A stretch of DNA of 20,305 bases, taken from the NCBI GenBank assembly GCA_049600855.1, contig JBMYQA010000089.1:1-20305 (forward strand), read 5' to 3'. Made by a program: the position numbers and the translations under genes. Shown piece by piece: positions 1 through 6,283 of this stretch. The notes below the pieces were generated by a model. That model saw nothing but the letters and a program-made list of their open reading frames with translations, ran no database searches and was not told the DNA's origin. The stretch comes from JBMYQA01 sp049600855 (lineage in GTDB: Bacteria; Bacteroidota; Bacteroidia; Cytophagales; Flammeovirgaceae). Every line of letters starts with the position of its first letter. The first letter of the stretch is position 1.

Positions 1-2
1 AA

Positions 3-518
3 CCTAATAAAGATATGGTCAATGACCCTACAGAAAAAGAAATTTTTTCTCTTCATACAATCAAGGATAAGGTGGCGTCAAAGTTAATTGGTGAAAAAAT
101 TCCGTCTGGCAATACTAAAAATAGAGGACAAGCTCTGGAGAAAAGAGTTTTAGAGCTTCTAGGCTATTCAATTGAGGAAAATAAAACATTATATGGAGCT
201 TATCCAGATATTAGAAATCAACTTTTAGAAGTCAAAATTCAGGACTCACCAACAGTAGATTTAGGTAAATATTCACCAGAAATAGAAGAAGTGATTTTTG
301 AAGAATGGAATATAACAACTTTTGATGTTCGGTATTTAATTGCTTTGACAAATCCACATACAGAAATAGTTGAAGGGGTTATCCTATCACCAGGAGAAAA
401 ATTAGGTGAAGTTTTTTCATATGTCAAAAGAAAAAGTTTTAAATGTCAACGTTCAATTCCAATGTCTTTTTTTGAAAAGTATTCAGGGAAAGCAGTATTT
501 AATCCAACGTATAAATAG
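3..518 (+). CDS. Type II restriction endonuclease, PD-(D/E)xK fold (5' end probably outside window)
   Basis: Probable endonuclease of a restriction-modification pair, cutting unmethylated DNA at the site protected by the neighbouring methyltransferase. Numbering from the ATG at 15, a PD-(D/E)xK-like core is visible: Pro64-Asp65, then Glu72-Val-Lys74 in the segment LLEVKIQDSPTVDLGKYSPE. A short basic helix-rich stretch (KNRGQALEKRVLELLGY) precedes it, as is common before this core. The frame stays open from the ATG back to base 3, and 167 residues is short for such enzymes, so I read this as the C-terminal part of a gene that begins upstream; ATG 15 as the true start is possible but less likely. 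The 3' end overlaps the methyltransferase gene by 20 bases, tail to tail. The call rests on the motif and the partner. I cannot assign a named REase family or recognition site. Confidence 0.68.
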   Translation, partial: PNKDMVNDPTEKEIFSLHTIKDKVASKLIGEKIPSGNTKNRGQALEKRVLELLGYSIEENKTLYGAYPDIRNQLLEVKIQDSPTVDLGKYSPEIEEVIFEEWNITTFDVRYLIALTNPHTEIVEGVILSPGEKLGEVFSYVKRKSFKCQRSIPMSFFEKYSGKAVFNPTYK

Positions 519-2199
519 GTTGTGTTTTATACGCATTAGCAACAGCATTTTCTAGTTGAACGAGTAAGCTATCTATCTGCTGATTAGTTGTGTGAATTTT
601 TTTTACAACTTGAATTATTTCAATTGACTCCTTAGAATAGATATTAGGTAATGGATAACTTTCTACATATTGTGAAAAATAGCGTCTACGGCCTGAATAT
701 AGCTTATTATTAAAAACTAAGTCATGGTATTTAGTCATTAGTTTTGAGTTTGCAATGCCTTGAATAAGTAATAGTAACTCTTTGTCATTTTCTTTTTCGG
801 CTGCTATCCAATAGCAATTGCCATTTACGATTTTACCAGAATTGTCATAATAAAATCTAGGAGTCTTACTAATATCAGGAAATACTAACTTTGGTAATTG
901 CCAATATGATGGGTTTTGCGGAACCCAGATTTCAAACCAATTTCTTCCTGAATTTATGAGATATTTACGACTTTTTAATTTTTCTTGATGGTTTAAGAAG
1001 TATGTTTTTGCCTTAGGGTAATTTTTGAGATCAATAGTTTGTTTTTTACCATCTTCTGAAAAATGTGGGTACAATACTTTGAGCTTCTTAGAATGACAAA
1101 TTTTCCAAGATTTTATATTCTCTTGAGAAATTAAATCTTTGAGTAACTCATCCTCAGGTTTAGTACCATTTAATTTATCCCAGTTATCACTAATAAAAAC
1201 CTTATCAGCAGTCGTTTTGATTCCAACTCTTACTTTAAAGTGATCTTTAATTTGAGAGGTTGAGTTATTTTCTATCTGTGCTACCCATAACATCTCTTCT
1301 TTTGATAGCATACTCCAAATGTGCTCTTTGGTATTACCAAACTTTAATGTTCCTGATGTTTTCTTATACTTTTTACTATCTACAGAAAAATATCCATTTT
1401 TTTTAGTGTTTAATATTTGAAAAATTGATTTTTTAGCTGTCACTTTTCCAGTATATCCATTAAGTTCTTCATAAATTTTAATAAATCTAACTAACGAATT
1501 AGGCGTAGTAGTTTTTACTTTTTTTCTTCCAATGAAAATTGCAGGTAAAACTGCCGCATCAAAAAGTTTAGTATCTCCAAGATCTATCACTTCTAATATT
1601 TCATAATTTTCAGTTAAAAACTGACGAATACTTGCTCCACTTTTTGTGAATAAATAACGGTTTGATGTAATAACTCCTAAAATACCATCTTCTTTTAAAG
1701 CATGCGTCATTGCTATTAAAAAAGGATAGTATAAATCAACCCGACCTTTTAATCCAAACTTTTTAGCGATTAATTGTGCCTTAATAGCACCTAATGTCTG
1801 TGTTCGAACATAAGGAGGATTTGCTATAATTAAATCAGCAAAATTATTTAAAGCTTCAGATTTAGAGTTGAATAGTGATAGTTGTTCGGTGGCTAGATCA
1901 ATAGTATCAAGAAAATCAGCTGTTCTTAAATTGACATGATTATTAAAAGATAGTTTTTTTTCAGCAGTATTGATATAACCTTGATTGGTATCATATCCAT
2001 ATAGTGCAAATTTCGTATTTCTTTCATTTAATATACTGGATATTGCTAATAGTAGTGCGCCATCACCACAGGCAGGGTCAAGTATTTTTAGATTATCACA
2101 ACTTTGAAATGTAATCAGTTTTTTTGCAAGATAATTTGCTAATTCTTTTGGAGTAAAAGTGGCTCCTGTCTGTTTAATTTGATTAAATTTTTCTTCCAT
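499..2199 (-). CDS. N6-adenine DNA methyltransferase, Eco57I/TaqI-like (type II R-M)
   Basis: Transfers a methyl group from SAM to adenine in the recognition site, protecting host DNA from the adjacent endonuclease. The motifs follow the gamma-class order. An N-terminal motif X region (TGATFTPKELANYLA, residues 11-25) is followed by motif I, DPACGDGALL (41-50), and catalytic motif IV, ANPPYVRTQ (NPPY at 127-130). The 566 residues and the long C-terminal half, with an aromatic-rich segment near residues 430-530 (RNWFEIW, PQNPSYWQLPKLVFPD), fit an M.TaqI/M.AccI-like enzyme with its own C-terminal target-recognition domain, so no separate specificity subunit is needed. A TTG-N20-TATCTTTG promoter lies just upstream. 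The gene is visibly more AT-rich than the genes from 2.3 kb onward, which suggests horizontal acquisition. Motifs and family are clear; the specificity is unknown. Confidence 0.92.
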   Translation of the reverse strand: MEEKFNQIKQTGATFTPKELANYLAKKLITFQSCDNLKILDPACGDGALLLAISSILNERNTKFALYGYDTNQGYINTAEKKLSFNNHVNLRTADFLDTIDLATEQLSLFNSKSEALNNFADLIIANPPYVRTQTLGAIKAQLIAKKFGLKGRVDLYYPFLIAMTHALKEDGILGVITSNRYLFTKSGASIRQFLTENYEILEVIDLGDTKLFDAAVLPAIFIGRKKVKTTTPNSLVRFIKIYEELNGYTGKVTAKKSIFQILNTKKNGYFSVDSKKYKKTSGTLKFGNTKEHIWSMLSKEEMLWVAQIENNSTSQIKDHFKVRVGIKTTADKVFISDNWDKLNGTKPEDELLKDLISQENIKSWKICHSKKLKVLYPHFSEDGKKQTIDLKNYPKAKTYFLNHQEKLKSRKYLINSGRNWFEIWVPQNPSYWQLPKLVFPDISKTPRFYYDNSGKIVNGNCYWIAAEKENDKELLLLIQGIANSKLMTKYHDLVFNNKLYSGRRRYFSQYVESYPLPNIYSKESIEIIQVVKKIHTTNQQIDSLLVQLENAVANAYKTQPIYTLD

Positions 2200-2219
2200 A
2201 CTTGAGTAAAAATACTAAG

Positions 2220-2250
2220 CAAAGATACTTATAATCATCATAATACACAA
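2220..2250 (-). promoter_or_regulatory. Bacteroidota-type promoter for the methyltransferase gene
   Basis: Read on the minus strand, TTG (2250-2248) is followed after 20 bases by TATCTTTG (2227-2220), a full match to the phylum's -33/-7 pattern. The methyltransferase ATG is at 2199, leaving a leader of roughly 15-20 nt. The modification gene therefore appears to have its own promoter, independent of the endonuclease. Confidence 0.65.
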
Positions 2251-2284
2251 GATGCATTTTATATAAGAATTAAATACTTTTTAA

Positions 2285-2902
2285 TCAAAACTCCTTTCGC
2301 AAAAAGATGCCAAAATTACGATCAGTGATTCGCGAAATTTCCCCGAACTCGGTCAGGTTTAGTGCTAATCCAAACTGATATCCCTGTTGATCTACTCCCG
2401 CTCTTATGCGCTGGACACTCACCACATGACCGTCTTTATTCAAATTAGAGAACAATTCTAAACTGGTATACAGTTTCCACTGTTCCGTTATGTTAGGTGT
2501 AAATCGCGTGATAGAGAACCAAGAATATCCTAATTCCGAATTTAATTCGATGGAAGCTAAAGCATAGATCAGAAAAGACTTTTTAGCTTTAAAGAAATGA
2601 ATTCCCCCATCCATACCTGCTCCTGAAGTAGCAATACGACCCAACACCGTTCCCCCAAATCCTGATTTACTCGTATAATTCAAATAAGCACCTGTAAATA
2701 AATTGGTCTGTTCCTCGTAATCCACGGTAGCCCTTGATCGACTGAAGAGTGACCACCTGCGCTGAGTGTCAAATGTTTTTAACCATTGTGCATCAATAAA
2801 TATCCGTTCAGTGCCCAGCATGAACTCAAAACTCTGGCTATGTACTTTTGTCAAACCGAGTAAGAGTAGGCTTATGGTGAATATGATTCTCGCTTGGATC
2901 AT
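2285..2902 (-). CDS. Exported protein of unknown function, probable small outer-membrane beta-barrel
   Basis: I do not recognise the family. The first 22 residues are a clear Sec signal peptide (hydrophobic IIFTISLLLLGL, then VHSQ). The mature part of about 180 residues alternates polar and hydrophobic residues with many aromatics and Gly, and ends KEF with a C-terminal Phe, as outer-membrane barrels often do. Segments such as GGTVLGRIATSGAGMDGGIHF and FGLALNLTEFGEISRITDRN resemble strand-turn-strand barrel hairpins. It starts 48 bases after the stop of the DJ-1/PfpI lipoprotein gene on the same strand, so the two are probably co-transcribed and may both act outside the inner membrane. The exported prediction is firm. 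The barrel assignment is inferred from composition and the terminal residue. Confidence 0.6.
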   Translation of the reverse strand: MIQARIIFTISLLLLGLTKVHSQSFEFMLGTERIFIDAQWLKTFDTQRRWSLFSRSRATVDYEEQTNLFTGAYLNYTSKSGFGGTVLGRIATSGAGMDGGIHFFKAKKSFLIYALASIELNSELGYSWFSITRFTPNITEQWKLYTSLELFSNLNKDGHVVSVQRIRAGVDQQGYQFGLALNLTEFGEISRITDRNFGIFLRKEF

Positions 2903-2950
2903 AAGATGGAAGAAAATAGAGCAGGAAGGTATTCCTGCTGTTGCGATGTA

Positions 2951-3832
2951 TTATTTTGAAAGTAACTCCACCACCATTTTTGCAGCGGCGGCTCCTGAGT
3001 TTTGCTGTTGACCTGTAACCAAATTTCCATCTGTAATCGCGTAAGAAGAAAACGGGGCAGCGACTTTGAAGGTCGTATTGGCAATTTTTCGAGCTTCGGT
3101 TTCAATGCGATAAGGCTGTATTTGTTGCCCTACTGCTTGATCTGCATAATCTTCTTCGGCATCACAGAAGCCTGTCCACGTTTTGCCATCCACTAATAAT
3201 TTGCCATCAGAAGTTTTGGCTTCGAGCAGCAAAGTAGTAGAATGACAAACCGCAGCACTTGGCTTGCCACTTTCATAAAATTCTACAAAGAGCTTTTCTA
3301 AATCCTGATTTCCTCGAAAGGTATACATTGGGCCTTGTCCGCCAACCAAGAAAATCGCATCGTAGTCGGAAGCTTGTACTTCGGTAAGTTTCTTGGTGTT
3401 TTGTAATAACTCATTAAACCATTTTTGCTGCATGTAACCTAACGAGATCACATCATGAGCAGCGTAGCCACTTGCATCGGTCGGGTTGGAGTAGGAATCC
3501 ATCACTACCTTACCGCCTTCAGTAGAAACGAGTTCTACTTCATAACCTGCTTCTTGAAAAGCGTGAAGTGGGTGGGTGAGCTCCGCAGCCCAAAATCCGA
3601 TGGGCCAACCCGTTTGTTTAGAGGTGGTTGGGCTACTGGCAACCATCAAGATTTTGCCTTTGGTGGGCATGCCATGTGCATGTACATAGCGGGTTTCTTC
3701 TTTTATTTTTGATTCCATGATGCGTGCTGTTTGTTTACTGTTGACTCCTTCGTTTTTAGTAGATTGTGACTTTGATGCACAACCTAGAAACAATAGTGCT
3801 CCAATTAGTATGATTAAATTTATCTTTTTCAT
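2951..3832 (-). CDS. DJ-1/PfpI superfamily (Hsp31-like) predicted lipoprotein
   Basis: Class I glutamine-amidotransferase-like fold of the Hsp31/DJ-1 type, a superfamily that includes glyoxalase III, deglycase/chaperone and protease-like members. The nucleophile elbow is SAAVCHST, with Cys196 followed by His197 as in Hsp31 enzymes. The conserved acid near the N-terminus is Glu84 (GFWAAELTHPLHAF), and the GGQGPMY loop (164-170) and the C-terminal NLVTGQQQNSG are also family hallmarks. Unlike the cytosolic forms, it begins with a lipoprotein signal, LIGALLFLGC, with lipobox Cys18, so the product should be anchored in the envelope facing the periplasm or cell surface. It is divergent from an HxlR regulator gene and probably heads an operon with the barrel-like gene. 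The likely role is detoxifying reactive carbonyls or protecting envelope proteins; the substrate is unknown. Confidence 0.85.
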   Translation of the reverse strand: MKKINLIILIGALLFLGCASKSQSTKNEGVNSKQTARIMESKIKEETRYVHAHGMPTKGKILMVASSPTTSKQTGWPIGFWAAELTHPLHAFQEAGYEVELVSTEGGKVVMDSYSNPTDASGYAAHDVISLGYMQQKWFNELLQNTKKLTEVQASDYDAIFLVGGQGPMYTFRGNQDLEKLFVEFYESGKPSAAVCHSTTLLLEAKTSDGKLLVDGKTWTGFCDAEEDYADQAVGQQIQPYRIETEARKIANTTFKVAAPFSSYAITDGNLVTGQQQNSGAAAAKMVVELLSK

Positions 3833-3863
3833 CTGACTTGAATTTTTTAATTAATCTCTAGGT

Positions 3864-3894
3864 CAAAGTTCACGGTATATGTTATATTAGACAA
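3864..3894 (-). promoter_or_regulatory. Candidate promoter for the DJ-1/PfpI lipoprotein gene
   Basis: On the minus strand, TTG (3894-3892) is followed after 20 bases by GAACTTTG (3871-3864), one mismatch from TAnnTTTG. The start codon is at 3832, giving a leader of about 30 nt. The spacer overlaps the inverted repeat at 3875-3899, which would suit an operator. Confidence 0.4.
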
Positions 3895-3936
3895 TATACT
3901 TACCTGTAATAGTGATACATACTTTTAAGAAAGTAT
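3875..3936. promoter_or_regulatory. Two inverted repeats in the divergent pfpI/hxlR spacer (candidate operators)
   Basis: The 122-base spacer holds GTATAT (3875-3880) paired with ATATAC (3894-3899) across 13 bases, and a perfect ATACTTT (3919-3925) / AAAGTAT (3930-3936) dyad across 4 bases. The first covers the spacer and -33 of the proposed lipoprotein promoter. The second lies 18 bases before the regulator's ATG. HxlR proteins are dimeric winged-helix factors that commonly bind such dyads between themselves and a divergent target. The repeats are visible; binding is inferred. Confidence 0.4.
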
Positions 3937-3954
3937 TTTGATAATCAGATAGTT

Positions 3955-4302
3955 ATGCCTGAGTTCTTATACAACAATAAGCTTTATTATAATCCTGTAG
4001 AGTTTGCTATGGATCGAATTGGCGGGACTTGGAAGATGCCCATCTTGTGGCGACTGAAAGATCGAGTGATGCGGTACAGTGAATTGAAACGCGATATACC
4101 ACACATTACCGATAAGATGTTGACGACACAATTGCGGGAATTAGAAGCAGAAGGATTTATTCACCGTGAGGTGTATGCGGTCGTTCCTCCTAAAGTAGAA
4201 TATTCCATGACGGAGAAAGGAAAAACGTGCATCCCCATTATTGAGACCATTCGGAATTATGGTTTGTATTTAATGGAAGATGCAGGAATTACACATAAAT
4301 AG
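3955..4302 (+). CDS. HxlR-family winged-helix transcriptional regulator
   Basis: A 115-residue DNA-binding protein with the complete HxlR pattern: NPVEFAMDRIGGTWKMPILW (13-32), then RYSELKRDIPHITDKMLTTQLRELEAEGFI as the recognition-helix region, then the wing with REVYAVVPPKVEYSMTEKGK. In many HxlR regulators the residue before PVE is a Cys that senses electrophiles or disulfide stress; here it is Asn13, and the whole protein has only one Cys (in GKTCIP, residue 92). A HypR-like thiol switch at that site is therefore not available. The gene is divergent from the DJ-1/PfpI gene, the usual arrangement of an HxlR regulator and its target. A glycosylase gene follows after 14 bases on the same strand. 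The family call is firm; the target and ligand are inferred. Confidence 0.92.
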   Translation: MPEFLYNNKLYYNPVEFAMDRIGGTWKMPILWRLKDRVMRYSELKRDIPHITDKMLTTQLRELEAEGFIHREVYAVVPPKVEYSMTEKGKTCIPIIETIRNYGLYLMEDAGITHK

Positions 4303-4316
4303 CGTTGAGTTCAACC

Positions 4317-4886
4317 ATGAAAGCATTACTTCGAGAAATTCGTCAATGCCAAGTGTGTTTACCCCATTTAGCGCATGGGGTAAATCCAGTAGTAGCGGCA
4401 CATCCGAAGAGCAAAGTCGCCATTATTGGGCAAGCGCCAGGGAGTGTGGTTCATCGCACAGGTATTCCGTGGGATGACCAGAGTGGTGAACGATTGCGAG
4501 CATGGTTGGCAGTGAGTAAGGAATTATTTTATGATCCTGAAGTTTTTGCCATCATTCCAATGGGGTTTTGTTATCCAGGAAAAGGCAAGTCAGGAGATTT
4601 ACCCCCTCGTAAAGAGTGTGCTCCGCTTTGGCATCAACGTTTACTAGATCAACTGCCCAACCTGAAGCTGACCTTATTAATTGGGGCATATGCCCAAGCC
4701 TATTATTTAGAAGGAAAGCGAGCGCGAACCTTAACTGAAACCGTTAAGAACTACCAAGCATACCTTCCTACTTATTTGCCCTTGCCTCATCCCTCGCCTC
4801 GAAATAACATTTGGCTCAAAAAGAATGCTTGGTTTGAACAGGAAGTGATTCCGGCATTGCGCACAGCGCTTATGGAAATTTACTAA
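4317..4886 (+). CDS. Uracil-DNA glycosylase superfamily protein with Fe-S cysteine pattern
   Basis: Base-excision-repair type enzyme expected to release uracil from DNA. Motif 1 is GQAPG (38-42) and motif 2 is HPSPRN (158-163), with PWDDQSGERLR (51-61) after the first loop, as in the UDG superfamily. Four cysteines, Cys11, Cys14, Cys85 and Cys101, are spaced C-x2-C-x70-C-x15-C, matching the [4Fe-4S] ligand pattern of family 4 and 5 enzymes. I chose ATG 4317; a TTG at 4305 would add four residues but sits only 2 bases after the upstream stop. At 190 residues it is a normal length for the bacterial subgroup. It follows the HxlR gene by 14 bases and is probably co-transcribed. It converges on uppP, with 5 bases between the stops. 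Exact UDG family and substrate range are uncertain because GQAPG is not the canonical family 4 GEAPG. Confidence 0.82.
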   Translation: MKALLREIRQCQVCLPHLAHGVNPVVAAHPKSKVAIIGQAPGSVVHRTGIPWDDQSGERLRAWLAVSKELFYDPEVFAIIPMGFCYPGKGKSGDLPPRKECAPLWHQRLLDQLPNLKLTLLIGAYAQAYYLEGKRARTLTETVKNYQAYLPTYLPLPHPSPRNNIWLKKNAWFEQEVIPALRTALMEIY

Positions 4887-4891
4887 GCAAG

Positions 4892-5710
4892 CTACATGAA
4901 TTTCAGGAAATGGTATAAAACCGCAATCCCTCCTACAATCCAGCAGTAGATGGAAAAGTAAATTAATCGGCCTTGTTTGACAATGCGAATCATGAGGGTA
5001 CAGGCTAATAAGCCTGTGAGAAAAGCGGCTAGAAAGCCAATGCCAAGCGTTAGCGCATTCATTTGCTCCGTAACGGCACTGGTAGCTTCGCCACTCACTT
5101 CTAAGTATTTTTTCACTTTTAATAAGGTGGCTCCTAAAATGGGTGGCAATACCATGAGAAATGAAAAACGGGCTGCTTCTTCGCGGGAAACACCTAGTAA
5201 AAGAGAGGTAGATATGGTTGCTCCTGATCTGGAAATACCAGGTAAAATGGCAACTGCCTGAGCCAATCCAATCACAATTGCTTTGAAAAAGCTAACTTCT
5301 CCATCTGTTTCTTTGGCTCTTGTGCTAAAGTAAAGCAATAAGCCTGTAATAATGAGCATGGCTCCAACCAACAACACTTTTCCGTCGAACAATGCCTCGA
5401 TTTCATCCTCCCACAATACGCCCACAACGCCAACGGGAATCATCGAGAGGGCAATTTTTGCGGTATATTGCGTAGCCGTATTCCACTTAAATTGGAGTAA
5501 CTCTTTTATAATTTGCCAAATGTCTTTCCAGAAGATGATGATGGTACTGAGGGCAGTCGCCGCATGAACGACAATCGAAAATAATAAAGGATCTTTAGGA
5601 TGAATATCAAGAATTACTTTCCCAAGTTCAATATGCCCACTACTACTGACAGGTAAAAATTCCGTAAGCCCTTGAATAATTCCAAGAATGATTGCTTCTA
5701 TTATACTCAA
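4892..5710 (-). CDS. uppP: Undecaprenyl-diphosphatase UppP (BacA)
   Basis: Integral inner-membrane phosphatase that turns undecaprenyl diphosphate into the monophosphate carrier used for peptidoglycan and surface glycans; overproduction gives bacitracin resistance in other bacteria. Both signature regions are present: QGLTEFLPVSSSGH (13-26, with catalytic Glu17 and His26) and LPGISRSGATIS (156-167, with the essential Arg161). The 272 residues and the series of hydrophobic segments match the BacA family. In Bacteroidota the gene usually follows ftsX and a DUF3098 gene, as here, but the 170-base spacer to the DUF3098 gene contains a large hairpin. Downstream it abuts the convergent glycosylase gene. 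Confidence 0.96.
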   Translation of the reverse strand: MSIIEAIILGIIQGLTEFLPVSSSGHIELGKVILDIHPKDPLLFSIVVHAATALSTIIIFWKDIWQIIKELLQFKWNTATQYTAKIALSMIPVGVVGVLWEDEIEALFDGKVLLVGAMLIITGLLLYFSTRAKETDGEVSFFKAIVIGLAQAVAILPGISRSGATISTSLLLGVSREEAARFSFLMVLPPILGATLLKVKKYLEVSGEATSAVTEQMNALTLGIGFLAAFLTGLLACTLMIRIVKQGRLIYFSIYCWIVGGIAVLYHFLKFM

Positions 5711-5767
5711 TTGATGTTCAGTTTAGGTTGAGAAATGAGTTTGTGCAAAAAGGTTAGCACATAAAGG

Positions 5768-5866
5768 TTCATGAAAATAAGAGTATATTCAAAACCTATG
5801 GTAACTATTACATCATTAATAGCTCCGTTATAATGAAGATTAGGTTTGAATATACTCTTACATGAA
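5768..5866. repeat. 99-nt hairpin / MITE-like inverted repeat between the DUF3098 gene and uppP
   Basis: The core arms at 5778-5798 and 5841-5860 form 20 base pairs with one bulged A (5794). Six more pairs, TTCATG (5768-5773) with CATGAA (5861-5866), close the structure outside a 4-A bulge (5774-5777). The apical part has its own hairpin, CTATTA (5805-5810) with TAATAG (5817-5822). In the direction of transcription it begins about 15 nt after the DUF3098 stop. It is AT-rich and not followed by a U-run, so it does not look like an ordinary terminator. I see no clear target-site duplication. It could be a MITE-like insertion, an RNA-processing site or an attenuator. Confidence 0.7.
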
Positions 5867-5880
5867 ACAACTAGTGTCAC

Positions 5881-6231
5881 TTATCTAGTAGTTCTTTTTT
5901 TTCGTTGCTTTGAAGACTTTCTTTGAGTAGGCTTCTTTGTTGTTGCTGCTTTAGCTTTCGCCGTATTGGTGGAAGCCTTGGTTGCAGTAGGCTTTTTGGG
6001 CGAACTTGTAGGTTTTTCTAAAGCTGGAACATCATCGTGAGTCATGATGGCTAAAAACTGAATACCAAATCCTGCTAAGATTACTAAAGGCCCCAGCGTA
6101 AGTCCTAAAAAGCCAAAACCAAACTCTTCAGAATCTAAAGACATAATGATAAAACCAGTAATCAATACTGCAATTCCGATCAGCATGTACCGATAGTTTT
6201 TCTTACCAAATGCTAAATTACTCTTTTTCAT
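5881..6231 (-). CDS. DUF3098 small membrane protein with basic C-terminal tail
   Basis: A small inner-membrane protein of unknown function that in Bacteroidota sits between ftsX and uppP, which implies a link to division or envelope synthesis. I chose the ATG at 6231 (MKKSNLAFGKKNYRYMLIGI), since this is the usual N-terminus of the family; an in-frame ATG at 6267 would run almost to the ftsX stop and add 12 unlikely residues. Two hydrophobic segments follow, roughly residues 17-32 and 43-63, the second containing GLTLGPLVILAGFGIQFLAI. After residue 70 comes a 45-residue tail rich in Lys, Ala, Thr and Pro and ending KQRKKRTTR, resembling histone H1-like repeats. This tail is longer than I would expect for the family and may touch nucleic acid or acidic lipids. 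Confidence 0.85.
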   Translation of the reverse strand: MKKSNLAFGKKNYRYMLIGIAVLITGFIIMSLDSEEFGFGFLGLTLGPLVILAGFGIQFLAIMTHDDVPALEKPTSSPKKPTATKASTNTAKAKAATTKKPTQRKSSKQRKKRTTR

Positions 6232-6283
6232 ACATCTAAAATTGATCATCAGGCATTGTATCTGCAATTAAGCCTGATTCATG

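Noticed and set aside
2766..3196. Short plus-strand open frames opposite the barrel and lipoprotein genes
   Set aside because: They lie wholly within well-supported minus-strand genes, lack recognisable domains and have low-complexity, Cys-rich translations typical of shadow frames.
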